NCBI GenBank assembly: GCA_028696055.1
Contig: JAQVHV010000002.1
Location: forward strand, 1-63,461
Direction: 5' to 3'
Length of the DNA: 63,461 nt
Source: Sulfurovum sp.
GTDB lineage: Bacteria > Campylobacterota > Campylobacteria > Campylobacterales > Sulfurovaceae
Positions 21,299 to 31,440 of the stretch are shown here, piece after piece. Numbering within the stretch: position 1 is the first letter of the stretch; each line of letters starts with the position of its first letter. The position numbers were made by a program, and so were the translations under genes. The notes under the pieces were generated by a model that saw only the letters and a program-made list of their open reading frames with translations, had not been told where the DNA came from and ran no database searches.

Positions 21299-21691
21299 AT
21301 GGCAGTGATGATTACCGATGCGTGTATCAGTTGTGATGCATGTGCGCCCGAGTGTCCGGTGGCAGCGATCTTAAATGATGAGAGTGAAAAAAATCCCTAT
21401 GCGGGCGAGTACTTTTATGTCAAACCCGAGACATGCGTAGAGTGTGTGGGGCATGCCGACAGCCCGAGATGTGCAGAGGCATGTCCTACGGAGGGGGCGA
21501 TCGTATGGGATATGCCGTATACGACTGACTTCGAAGCCTACTATGCGTCAGGTAATGAAGAGGGAAAATATCTGATCAGGGATCATAAGAAAAAGGGGCT
21601 GATGCTGCCTTCTGTGAAATCACAGGCTTTTATGGAAGAGATCGGTATGGACGTACGCGAATCCCATGCTGATGTGGCAGCATCATTCTAG
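21299..21691 (+). CDS. 4Fe-4S ferredoxin, nif-associated, copy 1
   Basis: CISCDACAPECPVAAI and CVECVGHADSPRCAEACPTEGAI. Confidence 0.9.
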   Translation: MAVMITDACISCDACAPECPVAAILNDESEKNPYAGEYFYVKPETCVECVGHADSPRCAEACPTEGAIVWDMPYTTDFEAYYASGNEEGKYLIRDHKKKGLMLPSVKSQAFMEEIGMDVRESHADVAASF

Positions 21692-21700
21692 GAGCAGAGG

Positions 21701-22078
21701 ATGATTATCGCTTTTGCATCGTCAACCGGGGAAAAGATCGATCAGCATTTCGGCTGGTCAAAATATTTTTATCTCTACCGTATCGATAAGGCGGGGGCAG
21801 AGTTTCTCAAGACCATCGATGCCGAAACGGATCTTGAAGATGAGCATGAAAAACTAAGCTTCAAGATCGAAGCGGTCGGCGAAGCGGATATCATGTACTG
21901 TACACAGATCGGGCCGAAAGCGTCCCAGATGGTGCAAGCAGCAGGTATTCACCCTGTCCGTGCAGCCGAAGGCGAAGCGCTGAAAGATGCGATCGGCAAT
22001 GTGGTCGAAATGCTCAATACGCAGCCGCCGATATGGCTGCTCAGAGCGTTTCACAAAGCTCAGCAGAGGAGTGCATAA
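21701..22078 (+). CDS. NifX-family protein
   Basis: MIIAFASSTGEKIDQHFGWSKYFYLYRID...ADIMYCTQIGPKASQMVQAAGIHPV. Confidence 0.8.
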   Translation: MIIAFASSTGEKIDQHFGWSKYFYLYRIDKAGAEFLKTIDAETDLEDEHEKLSFKIEAVGEADIMYCTQIGPKASQMVQAAGIHPVRAAEGEALKDAIGNVVEMLNTQPPIWLLRAFHKAQQRSA

Positions 22079-22079
22079 G

Positions 22080-22472
22080 ATGGCAGTAGTGATCACTGAG
22101 AGCTGCATCAACTGTGATGCATGTATCGAAGAGTGTCCGGCAACGGCTATCGTCAGTGCGGATGAGTCGCCATTGAGCGGCGGTGAGCATACCTACGTCA
22201 AACCTGAAAAATGCATCGAGTGTGTGGATGCTGCTGTACCTAAGTGTGCGGATGTCTGCCCGACTGAAGGGTGTATCGTCTGGGATATGCCGTACACGGA
22301 AACATATCATGATCACTTCGTTGACAGTGATGATTATGTGATCCGTGTCCACAAGAAGAACGGGCTTATGTCTCCACGGGTATCGCCAAGACCGTTCAGA
22401 GAGAATATCTCTATAGCCGATCGAACCAACCGTGTGAGCGTAGATGAGACGCTCAAACTTTATAATCCGTAA
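22080..22472 (+). CDS. 4Fe-4S ferredoxin, nif-associated, copy 2
   Basis: CINCDACIEECPATAI and CIECVDAAVPKCADVCPTEGCI; ATG at 22080. Confidence 0.9.
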   Translation: MAVVITESCINCDACIEECPATAIVSADESPLSGGEHTYVKPEKCIECVDAAVPKCADVCPTEGCIVWDMPYTETYHDHFVDSDDYVIRVHKKNGLMSPRVSPRPFRENISIADRTNRVSVDETLKLYNP

Positions 22473-22498
22473 TTTAAAGCGTGCGAAAAATCGCACAA

Positions 22499-22521
22499 GA
22501 GCCGTCCGCTGAGGACGACCG
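22499..22521. repeat. Intergenic element GAGCC-GTCCGCTGAGGAC-GACC
   Basis: Reverse-orientation relative of the elements at about 30499 and 39220. Confidence 0.5.
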
Positions 22522-22574
22522 CGTGGGTCGGGACTTTGTTCCGATCCAAATTAGCATAAAAAAAGGAGTCAAGA

Positions 22575-22970
22575 ATGTCAGTAATTATCGATGATACGTG
22601 TATCACATGTGATGCATGTCTGCAAAACTGTCCTGTCAATGCGATCGTAGACGATATGCATAACCCGACAGGAGAGAGCCGTTACTATGTACAGCCTGAA
22701 AAGTGTATCGAGTGTGTCGGTGTGTTTGATGATCCCCAGTGTGCGGCGATCTGCCCCAGTATCGGGTGTATCACCTGGGATATGCCCTATACCAAAGCGT
22801 ATGAAGAGCACTATATGAGCAGTGATCTCTATGCGATCGGTACCAGCAGGAGCGGGAAGCTGCTTTCTCCGTCACACAGGGAGAAAAAATACAGAGAAGA
22901 TATCCCGCTTGAAGCGCGCGGTGTAGGCAAAAAGGTCCAGGAAGAACATGAAGAACTGGAAGCGGGTTAA
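22575..22970 (+). CDS. 4Fe-4S ferredoxin, nif-associated, copy 3
   Basis: CITCDACLQNCPVNAI and CIECVGVFDDPQCAAICPSIGCI. Confidence 0.9.
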   Translation: MSVIIDDTCITCDACLQNCPVNAIVDDMHNPTGESRYYVQPEKCIECVGVFDDPQCAAICPSIGCITWDMPYTKAYEEHYMSSDLYAIGTSRSGKLLSPSHREKKYREDIPLEARGVGKKVQEEHEELEAG

Positions 22971-23064
22971 TGATCTGCCAGATTGATAAACTATTTGATC
23001 GTGTCTGTGCTATCGTGACGGTACAACGGATCGAGGAAAAGGCAATTTCCGCGATCCCGCTGTA

Positions 23065-23433
23065 CTATAGGCCCAGGAAAATCTCTTTGGGGCTCGATGG
23101 GGACCAGCATCTGCTTTTTAACGGCTTGATGGGTCTGCGTGCTTTCAGCTTTTTAAGCGGTTTGCGTGTTTTGAGCGTTTTCAATGATCTGAGGGACCTT
23201 TTGGGCTTCAGGGGCCCGCGCCCGAATCTTGACATATCGGTAAACAAAAGCATATTGCCGTGGTGGTCCCAGATACTCCCCTCTTCAAAATAGCCCAAAT
23301 GACTCCCCGCAAATGCATAAATGTCATTTACGTCGATATAGGCGACGGGTCTGCCTTCAAAGGTATACAGGGTCTTGCCGTCTTCACTGTAGGCATACGG
23401 GGTTCCATTGCAGTCGTAGAAATTCAGTTTCAT
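23065..23433 (-). CDS. 4-fold beta flower-like protein with basic Lys/Pro/Leu repeat tail
   Basis: FYDCNGTPYAYSEDGKTLYTFEGRPVAYIDVNDIYAFAGSHLGYFEEGSIWDHHGNMLLF, then LKTLKTRKPLKKLKARRPIKPLKSR. Confidence 0.6.
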   Translation of the reverse strand: MKLNFYDCNGTPYAYSEDGKTLYTFEGRPVAYIDVNDIYAFAGSHLGYFEEGSIWDHHGNMLLFTDMSRFGRGPLKPKRSLRSLKTLKTRKPLKKLKARRPIKPLKSRCWSPSSPKEIFLGL

Positions 23434-23548
23434 GTGTTACTCCTTCTAACGTTGTTTGGTTCATTAAATATTGTGACTTAAAAGGCAGGGAAAAGAGAAA
23501 AAATAGTGCTTATTTTTTCATCATTTGCAGAGACAGTGCCAATATCTA

Positions 23549-24112
23549 TCAAACTGCACCGAAAAGGACTTTCCCTTCACTGTTCTGAAGGGCTTTGATC
23601 TCTTCATAGCTCTTGTCGCTGATTCGAAGTACAGTCCTTTTGATCTCGCTGTAAACTTCATCGATCTTCTCCGCAGGCGTTAGTTTTTTGAGGTCACCTT
23701 TGGAAAGATCCGCGTGGTCAAGCAGTTCGTTCCATACCGAACTCTCGTCCAGGGCAAAGGCATGGAAGGTGTACCCTTCATATTCGAATTTACCGTCTGC
23801 ATCCAGATCGGTCACAAAAAGCAGGTAAAGACCATCAGGAGAGAGTACCTCTTTGTATCTCTCAACTAACGGTTCAAAGAAGTCCAGTGTTTCCAGCTCA
23901 CACGCGATAAAGTCGATCTTGTCAGAGTTTGTCGCAAGGATCACCTGTGTTGCCGTGGCTTTTGGCGGTAGTTGTTTGTCTGCAGAGAGTACTTTCCCCG
24001 GTGTGATGACCAGTGAACCTCTGTATGCATATGCATTTTTTGCTGTGTTCTCGTTGAATGATGCCTGCCATTGCAGGTTGTTTTCGTAGATAAAATTTTG
24101 TACGTTTGGCAT
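23549..24112 (-). CDS. Hypothetical nif-island protein
   Basis: Start MPNVQNF at 24112, downstream of a sigma-54 site at 24147-24164. Confidence 0.65.
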   Translation of the reverse strand: MPNVQNFIYENNLQWQASFNENTAKNAYAYRGSLVITPGKVLSADKQLPPKATATQVILATNSDKIDFIACELETLDFFEPLVERYKEVLSPDGLYLLFVTDLDADGKFEYEGYTFHAFALDESSVWNELLDHADLSKGDLKKLTPAEKIDEVYSEIKRTVLRISDKSYEEIKALQNSEGKVLFGAV

Positions 24113-24146
24113 GGTGTTTACTCCTGATAATAGTGTGTTGTTAGAG

Positions 24147-24164
24147 ATGCAAGAACGGTTCCAT
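24147..24164 (-). promoter_or_regulatory. Sigma-54 promoter ATGGAACCGTTCTTGCAT
   Basis: GG-N10-GC on the reverse strand upstream of 24112. Confidence 0.7.
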
Positions 24165-24209
24165 CTCTCCATCTGCTTCGGCAGGTTCGGTCTATCCGTT
24201 GTTGGTGGA

Positions 24210-25418
<1,209 letters not shown>

Positions 25419-25430
25419 TTATTTGTCTGA

Positions 25431-25448
25431 TTGCAAGTTTTGTTCGAG
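25431..25448 (-). promoter_or_regulatory. Degenerate sigma-54-like site CTCGAACAAAACTTGCAA upstream of nifS
   Basis: CG-N10-GC; otherwise matches the local TGGAAC-N5-TTGCA pattern. Confidence 0.35.
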
Positions 25449-25482
25449 GATGGAGGTAGCAATAATTTTCATTATATTTTTA

Positions 25483-25720
25483 GCTCCCACGATTTCGTGG
25501 GAGCGAAAAAAAACTGATACAATCAGAAAGTATGATGCTGCAATATATCGACTATATCCACAACAATCCTCTCAAGCGCGGATATGTGGATGAGGCAAAG
25601 CACTGGCGATACTCCAGTGCGAGAGATTATGAAGGAGTAAACGGTCTATTGGAAATAGAGAGGGCTTGGTAGATGAAGTTCCCGTATACACTCACACGAA
25701 ATCGTGGGAGCGAAAAAAAA
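25483..25720 (+). mobile_element. Internally deleted RAYT/IS200-like element (MITE-like)
   Basis: gctcccacgatttcgtgggagc palindrome joined to the last ~200 bp of the 27826-28530 element, ending in acgaaatcgtgggagcgaaaaaa. Confidence 0.75.
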
Positions 25721-25730
25721 TGAACTCACA

Positions 25731-26205
25731 GGCTGTTCGTGGCAACGCTGTAAAGTGCACTTTATGCGTAATATTTTAGCCTATGTTTCCCCAAAAAGCA
25801 AAAGAGCTGTTTGCTGCCAGACTAAAACAGATATGGCTACAGCCTGATTTTAAAAGCGCTATGGCTATGTCCAATCTTATCACGGATGAATATAGCTCCT
25901 TGTACCCGGATGCCATCAAGTGCCTGGAGGATGGGTTGGAAGACAGTTTGCAGTTTTATCACTTTGGTAATATTGACCATAGACGCATCTCATCTACCAA
26001 TGTACTCGAACGCCTGAACAAAGAGATACGGCGCAGAAGTAAGGTGGTTGGTGTCTTTCCAAGTCAGGAATCCTATATACGACTGCTTACATGCTATCTT
26101 ATGGAATATACCGAAGAGTGGGAGGTTGAACGAAGCTACATTAAACCGGAAAAACTAGTGACAGTGATGGAGACAAGAGAGAGATTGCTACAAAAAGTAG
26201 CCTGA
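25731..26205 (+). pseudogene. IS256-family transposase C-terminal remnant with frameshift
   Basis: GCSWQRCKVHFMRNILAYVSPKSK in one frame, then ELFAARLKQIWLQPDFKSAMAM...NVLERLNKEIRRRSKVVGVFPSQESYIRLLTCYLME in the next. Confidence 0.85.
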
Positions 26206-26293
26206 TACTATAGGGATTAGTGAAATTGCGAACTTTTTAGAACGTTATCGATATAATTGAACTCAATTTTTAGAACAATAAGGGGAAGAGATA

Positions 26294-27100
26294 ATGAAAC
26301 AAAAAAAATTAAAATTATTAATATGTTGCAGTATGGTATCAGTAGCAAATGCGGGGCTTTTTGATAATGATGCAGCATACTATCAGGATCATCCACAAAA
26401 AATGGATCAAAAGATAGACGAATGTAAAAAAGCTTTTGCTCATGCCATGATAGATAAAGATAAAGAAAAGATTTCCGATCTTAAAAAAGATCCAGAATGC
26501 AATGCAGCACATGAGGCAAAAAAAGCACTTAGAAAAAAAGAATATGAAGCAAGGCAACGGCAAGAAGAAAAAGAAAAAGCAGAAAAAGAAGCCCTCTTCA
26601 ATACAGAATATGATAAGAGCTTATCAGAATTTAAAACAATGGACTATCAGGTGTTTATCGGTAAAGAAAAAGAAGTTTGTAAAAGTCTTTCCTTTTTCGG
26701 AGATAATCTCTCTCCAGAAGCAGCTAAATGTAAAGCGTGGAAAGATCTAAAACAAGTAAAAGAAAATGAGGGCATAGAAACTCTATTGGCTCAATATCCA
26801 AAAGATAAGATACTTGAATATAAAAATAAGGTTTGTGAAAAAGCTTTATATGGTGATCCAAGGTGTGACTTTGCGATCAAAGCCTTTAACAGAGAAACCG
26901 AAAATGTAGTTGAAGTTTATTTGTCAAATAGAGAAACACTTAAAAAAGATTTCAATGAATGTCAAAGCTCCATAGATAAACTTAATAAATCTGGAAAATA
27001 TGAAGAAGCTCGTAATATCCAAAAGACTTATCAATGCGAAATGGCTTTAAAAGCCGCCAATAAGATTAATATCTTTGGATATTTTAGTCCAATGAAATAA
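26294..27100 (+). CDS. Exported Lys/Glu-rich coiled-coil protein with Cys-containing repeats, unknown function
   Basis: Signal peptide MKQKKLKLLICCSMVSVANA; AT-rich coding region. Confidence 0.65.
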   Translation: MKQKKLKLLICCSMVSVANAGLFDNDAAYYQDHPQKMDQKIDECKKAFAHAMIDKDKEKISDLKKDPECNAAHEAKKALRKKEYEARQRQEEKEKAEKEALFNTEYDKSLSEFKTMDYQVFIGKEKEVCKSLSFFGDNLSPEAAKCKAWKDLKQVKENEGIETLLAQYPKDKILEYKNKVCEKALYGDPRCDFAIKAFNRETENVVEVYLSNRETLKKDFNECQSSIDKLNKSGKYEEARNIQKTYQCEMALKAANKINIFGYFSPMK

Positions 27101-27116
27101 GAAAGGAAAATTTGAA

Positions 27117-27482
27117 ATGAAAATTATGGATTTATTTAAAGGACTAACCAAAGAGTATTATTTTAGGCAGCTTTTCTTTGGTTTTTTGATGTTTGGTGCT
27201 ATGCTTTTTTTAATTAATCAAGGGAAAGGCGTTGATAAGCAATTTGGACTTATTGCATTTTGGCTCATAAGTACATTTTTGTATCCATATGCTAGATTTG
27301 CCTATGAGTCAATAGTTGAGTTTTTTGTGGGGAGTAATGTATTTTTTGCTAATGCAATTTTCTTTATGATAGTGAAAGTGTTGACTATGTTTTTATGTTG
27401 GGGATTTGCCATATTTATTGCTCCTATCGGATTATTGTTTATATATTTACATCAAAGAAAAGAACAAAAAATAAATAACTAA
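27117..27482 (+). CDS. Small membrane protein, unknown function
   Basis: Several hydrophobic segments; 16 nt after 26294 gene. Confidence 0.6.
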   Translation: MKIMDLFKGLTKEYYFRQLFFGFLMFGAMLFLINQGKGVDKQFGLIAFWLISTFLYPYARFAYESIVEFFVGSNVFFANAIFFMIVKVLTMFLCWGFAIFIAPIGLLFIYLHQRKEQKINN

Positions 27483-27496
27483 ACTAACTCCCGTGA

Positions 27497-27519
27497 GAGG
27501 GATTTTATATATCCCTCTT
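27497..27519 (+). terminator. Hairpin AGAGGGA-ttttatata-TCCCTCT
   Basis: 7-bp stem shortly after the 27117 gene. Confidence 0.5.
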
Positions 27520-27728
27520 GCTTAACTGGGAGTGTAAAATAAACTGTGTAAACCCACCTTTCCTCGTGCCGTATCTCCTGATACGGCATGCCTACACTAC
27601 CACTTTAAACAGTAGACACATACAATCCACCGTTAGGTGACAAGCAATTTCAAGCCCCGCTACGATACAATAATCTATCAATCCTAAAACATTGAATGTT
27701 CTTTTATTTCTATTTGTTTTTTAAATTC

Positions 27729-27824
27729 AACGCTGGACGCATCACCAAGATCGTCGATGCAAGCGGTGAGAGGCTCTTTGAGTACGGCAAACTGGGCGAG
27801 ACGACCAAAGAGACCAGAACACTC
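27729..27824 (+). pseudogene. RHS/YD-repeat gene fragment
   Basis: NAGRITKIVDASGERLFEYGKLGETTKETRT, cut at its 3' end by the RAYT element inverted repeat. Confidence 0.6.
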
Positions 27825-27825
27825 T

Positions 27826-28530
27826 TTTTTCGCTCCCACGATTTCGTGGGAGTGTATAGGAGAACCTGCATACGAAAATGAATGAATCGTGCTATAATCA
27901 CCCATGGGAAAAAGCAGATATGCCGTGAGCATAAGCGAGGAAATACCCTTGGGGTGTAAGATATACGAACCTGCACATCCGCACTTTATAACCTGTGCAG
28001 TACTTAACTGGATACCGATCTTTACCAATCAAGAGAATGTCAATGTCATTATCGATTCACTCAAGTATCTCCAAAAGAGTGATAATCTCACTATCCATGC
28101 CTATGTGATACTAGAGAACCATCTGCATCTCATCGCCAAAAGCAATGATATCTCTCAGAGTATGGCAAGATTTAAAGCACATACCGCAAGAACACTTATC
28201 AAGCTTCTTGCAGAAAAAAATGTCACCACGATACTTGAACAACTGAGATTTTATAAAAAAGCCCATAAGAAGGATAGGGAGTATCTGTCAAGTATCAACT
28301 GTGGCAGGAGGGTATCAAACCCAAACTGATACAATCAGAAAGTATGATGCTGCAATATATCGACTATATCCACAACAATCCTCTCAAGCGTGGATATGTG
28401 GATGAGGCAAAGCACTGGCGATACTCCAGTGCGAGAGATTATGAAGGAGTAAACGGTCTATTGGAAATAGAGAGGGTTTGCTAGATGAAGTTCCCGTATA
28501 CACTCCCACGAAATCGTGGGAGCGAAAAAA
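27826..28530 (+). mobile_element. RAYT (REP-associated tyrosine transposase) element with terminal inverted repeats
   Basis: ttttttcgctcccacgatttcgtgggagtgtata at the left and its reverse complement at the right, enclosing a TnpA-like ORF. Confidence 0.8.
27904..28484 (+). pseudogene. RAYT transposase, frameshifted by an 11-bp insertion
   Basis: HFITCAVLNWIPIF, HAYVILENHLHLIAKS, then KDREY-(ctgtcaagtat)-QLWQEGIKPKLIQSESMMLQYIDYIHNNPLKRGYVDEAKHWRYSSARDYEG. Confidence 0.8.
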
Positions 28531-28625
28531 AAATAGTTGTGGGACTAAAGTCTCCACTTCCGTGAGTTCTTTCACAGTTTCTGGAGCTTGGAGACAATGG
28601 GATTATCCATAGTTGGACTTGAAGA

Positions 28626-29840
28626 TCACGCTTCGGCGCTCTCTTCTTTTTTGAATGTATAGATCGGTTCCTGGGTCGGATCTTTGATCACGGCTTCTGT
28701 GATGATACACTTCTCCAGTCCCTCTTTGGAAGGGCAGCTGTACTGAAGCGGGAGCATCGACTCTTCTATGATCCCTCTGAGCCCACGTGCGCCGACACCT
28801 TTGTCTATCGCTTTTTGTGCGATCGCCTCAAGTGCCGCATCTTCAAACTCCAGTGCTATCCCATCCATCTCAAAGAGTGCCTGGAACTGTTTGATCAGGG
28901 CATTGTCCGGTTCCCTGAGGATCTGAACCATCTGCTCTTTTGTCAGCTCTTTGAGCTGTGCGATGATCGGGATACGTCCTATGAACTCCGGGATCATCCC
29001 GTAATGTACCAGGGCTTTCTGATCGACCTTGAATTCTTTCATCTCCGCTTTTTGCACGGAACCGAACCCAACCTTGTTGGTCTTTTTGGTATGTCTGTCC
29101 GGCACAAGTCCTACAAAGGCCCCGCCACAGACGAAGAGCACATGTGTCGTATCAAAGAGCACGGTCTCGGTCGTAGAGTTCTTGCGGCTCCCTTTGACCG
29201 GCACATAGACCTCTGCACCTTCCAGGATCTTTAGCAGCCCCTGCTGTACGCCTTCCCCTGAGACATCTCTGCCCATGGTGGAACTTTCGCTTTTTCTGGC
29301 TACCTTGTCGATCTCATCGATATAGATGATCCCTCTTTGCGCCAGTTCCACATCGTAGTTGGCCGCTGCCAGCAGACGCGAGAGGATACTCTCGACATCC
29401 TCACCGACATAACCCGCTTCAGTAAGAGCTGTCGCATCAGCCACGGCAAAAGGGACATTCATGATCTTTGCAAGCGATTTTGCCAAAAGTGTCTTACCGC
29501 TTCCTGTCGGTCCGAGCAGCAGGATATTGCTTTTTTCCAGTTCCACATTGTTGTAGACCGGATTTTCGATACGCTTGTAGTGGTTGTATAAAGCTACGGC
29601 GAGGACTTTTTTGGCATCCTCCTGACCGATAATATGCTTATCTAAGAACGATACGATCTTTTCAGGCTTCGGAAGCTGCGCATGCAGGGAATGCTGCTGT
29701 TCGTACCGTACCTCTTTTTGGAGGATCGCTGCGCAGGTGGTGATACACTCATTGCAGATATTGCTCTTTTCCGAGGAGAACATCTTTTTGACTTCACTCT
29801 GTTTTCTCCCGCAGAATGAACAGGTTTTTTCCTGGCTCAT
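28626..29840 (-). CDS. clpX: ATP-dependent protease ATP-binding subunit ClpX
   Basis: CSFCGRKQSEVKKM zinc finger, LLLGPTGSGKTLLAKSLA, GYVGEDVES. Confidence 0.95.
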   Translation of the reverse strand: MSQEKTCSFCGRKQSEVKKMFSSEKSNICNECITTCAAILQKEVRYEQQHSLHAQLPKPEKIVSFLDKHIIGQEDAKKVLAVALYNHYKRIENPVYNNVELEKSNILLLGPTGSGKTLLAKSLAKIMNVPFAVADATALTEAGYVGEDVESILSRLLAAANYDVELAQRGIIYIDEIDKVARKSESSTMGRDVSGEGVQQGLLKILEGAEVYVPVKGSRKNSTTETVLFDTTHVLFVCGGAFVGLVPDRHTKKTNKVGFGSVQKAEMKEFKVDQKALVHYGMIPEFIGRIPIIAQLKELTKEQMVQILREPDNALIKQFQALFEMDGIALEFEDAALEAIAQKAIDKGVGARGLRGIIEESMLPLQYSCPSKEGLEKCIITEAVIKDPTQEPIYTFKKEESAEA

Positions 29841-30436
29841 GACTTATCCTTTGTGTTCAGGTTGGAGAGTACTTTATCGGCAAGACCGAACCTGATCGCT
29901 TCGGCTGCGATGAAATAGTTATCTCTGTCACTCTCTTTTTCGATCGTTTTGATATGCTTGCCTGTTGCAGCAGAGATGATCCTGTAGAGACGCTTTTTGA
30001 GACTGATGATATGGTTGGCCTGTATCTCGATATCGCTGGCCTGGCCTGAAGCCCCGCCCAAAGGCTGGTGTATCATCACTTCGGCATTGGGGAGGATATA
30101 TCTATGCCCCGGTTCACCACAGGTAAAGAGTACGGCTGCCATGGAAGCGACCAGTCCCATCCCGTAGGTATATACCGGAGCCGAGATCAGCTGCATCGTA
30201 TCGAGTATCGCCAGTCCTGCCATGACTGATCCTCCGGGAGAACTGATATACATATGGATAGGCTCACCGGAGTCTTCAGCTTCAAGGTAAAGCAGTTGGG
30301 AGACGATGATCCCCATCATATGGTCATCGATAGGTTCTGTGATCATAATGACCCTGTCTCCCATCAGTTTGGAAAAGAGGTCGAAGTATCGCACTCCTCG
30401 TGGGGACCGGTCCTTTACCGTCGGTATGTATGGCAT
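29837..30436 (-). CDS. clpP: ATP-dependent Clp protease proteolytic subunit ClpP
   Basis: MYISSPGGSVMAGLAILDTM, GMGLVASMAAVLFTCGEPGHRYILPNAEVMIHQPLGG; overlaps clpX. Confidence 0.95.
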   Translation of the reverse strand: MPYIPTVKDRSPRGVRYFDLFSKLMGDRVIMITEPIDDHMMGIIVSQLLYLEAEDSGEPIHMYISSPGGSVMAGLAILDTMQLISAPVYTYGMGLVASMAAVLFTCGEPGHRYILPNAEVMIHQPLGGASGQASDIEIQANHIISLKKRLYRIISAATGKHIKTIEKESDRDNYFIAAEAIRFGLADKVLSNLNTKDKS

Positions 30437-30585
30437 GGTTTATCCTTTGATTGAAATAACGCTTTCAAAGCAAAGCTTCTCAAGCTACGTTAACACTAGG
30501 TTCTCTTCAGCAGAGGGCTCTCGCACTAGTGCTTTGGACTTCTTGCTCACAAGAAGTCGATTAATGTTTCTTACAATTTTCATCA

Positions 30586-31440
30586 CTATACAAACGCTTT
30601 CGTGAATTCTTTCAGAGACATCTTCAGCAGTTCAAGATTGTGTTTTTCGATAAATTTTTCCTCTTTTTTGCTCAGCGGTTGGTCATTGACAAAGTAGCCT
30701 CCCTCAAGATCGATCGTAAGTTCATTGGCAACCATCCTGTCCGTGTCCCGGTCAAAGGCTGTACCCAAAAAAAGGTACTTTTTGGTCTTTCTGTAGGTCT
30801 TCAACACAGAAGGGACCGCAAATCCGCCCATTGCTTCGGTCAGCCAGTCGACATAATCGGCATCCGATATCACAAAGCTTGGCTCGGGCAGCGGGGTGCC
30901 CATCGGTTTAAAGAGGATTTTCTTTGCATCATCGAGTGCATCCTCTTCCACCTGAAAATACTTTTTGTTTTCCAGATCCCATTCAAAGATCTCATACCTG
31001 TAGTCATTATCCATTATCCTGGATTTTCCGACGATCAGGGTATGGGGCTCATAGGCGAGAAGCTCCTGTATCTTGCTGTCGCGGTTGGTATCGATGATGT
31101 AGCGCGGCTGCATATTGAGTATCGCTTTTTGCAGCGGCGTGGGATCGAACGGTTTGGTATAGATCCAGTGCATCATCTGCTGGATATAGTCTACGCCCCT
31201 TCGCTGTTCAAGGTGCATGGCAGCCCTGGAGTACTCGAACATCAGCCTTTGGCTCATAGCCCTCCCGTTGTTCATCATCAGGATCATAGAGTCCGAGTCA
31301 TAGGGGATCTGTTCACCCTCTTTGGTTTTTGTACCTTCAAAAATGCCCATGCCAAAGTAGGGTACAGTGGTTTGGTTTCTGAGTTCTTTTTTGATCGTCT
31401 CTATCGTATCATCTATGGTTAATGCAGTCATTAGTGGCAT
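30586..31440 (-). CDS. SIR2-like domain protein
   Basis: KPMGTPLPEPSFVISDADYVDWLTEAMGGFAVPSVLKTYRKTKKYLFLGTAFDRDTDRM is SIR2_2-like. Confidence 0.65.
   Translation of the reverse strand: MPLMTALTIDDTIETIKKELRNQTTVPYFGMGIFEGTKTKEGEQIPYDSDSMILMMNNGRAMSQRLMFEYSRAAMHLEQRRGVDYIQQMMHWIYTKPFDPTPLQKAILNMQPRYIIDTNRDSKIQELLAYEPHTLIVGKSRIMDNDYRYEIFEWDLENKKYFQVEEDALDDAKKILFKPMGTPLPEPSFVISDADYVDWLTEAMGGFAVPSVLKTYRKTKKYLFLGTAFDRDTDRMVANELTIDLEGGYFVNDQPLSKKEEKFIEKHNLELLKMSLKEFTKAFV

Noticed and set aside
27515-27660. Possible integron attC site (gcttaac ... gttaggt) after the AT-rich gene pair
   Set aside because: Core boxes fit loosely but no matching L boxes or imperfect palindrome; no integrase or further cassettes in the window
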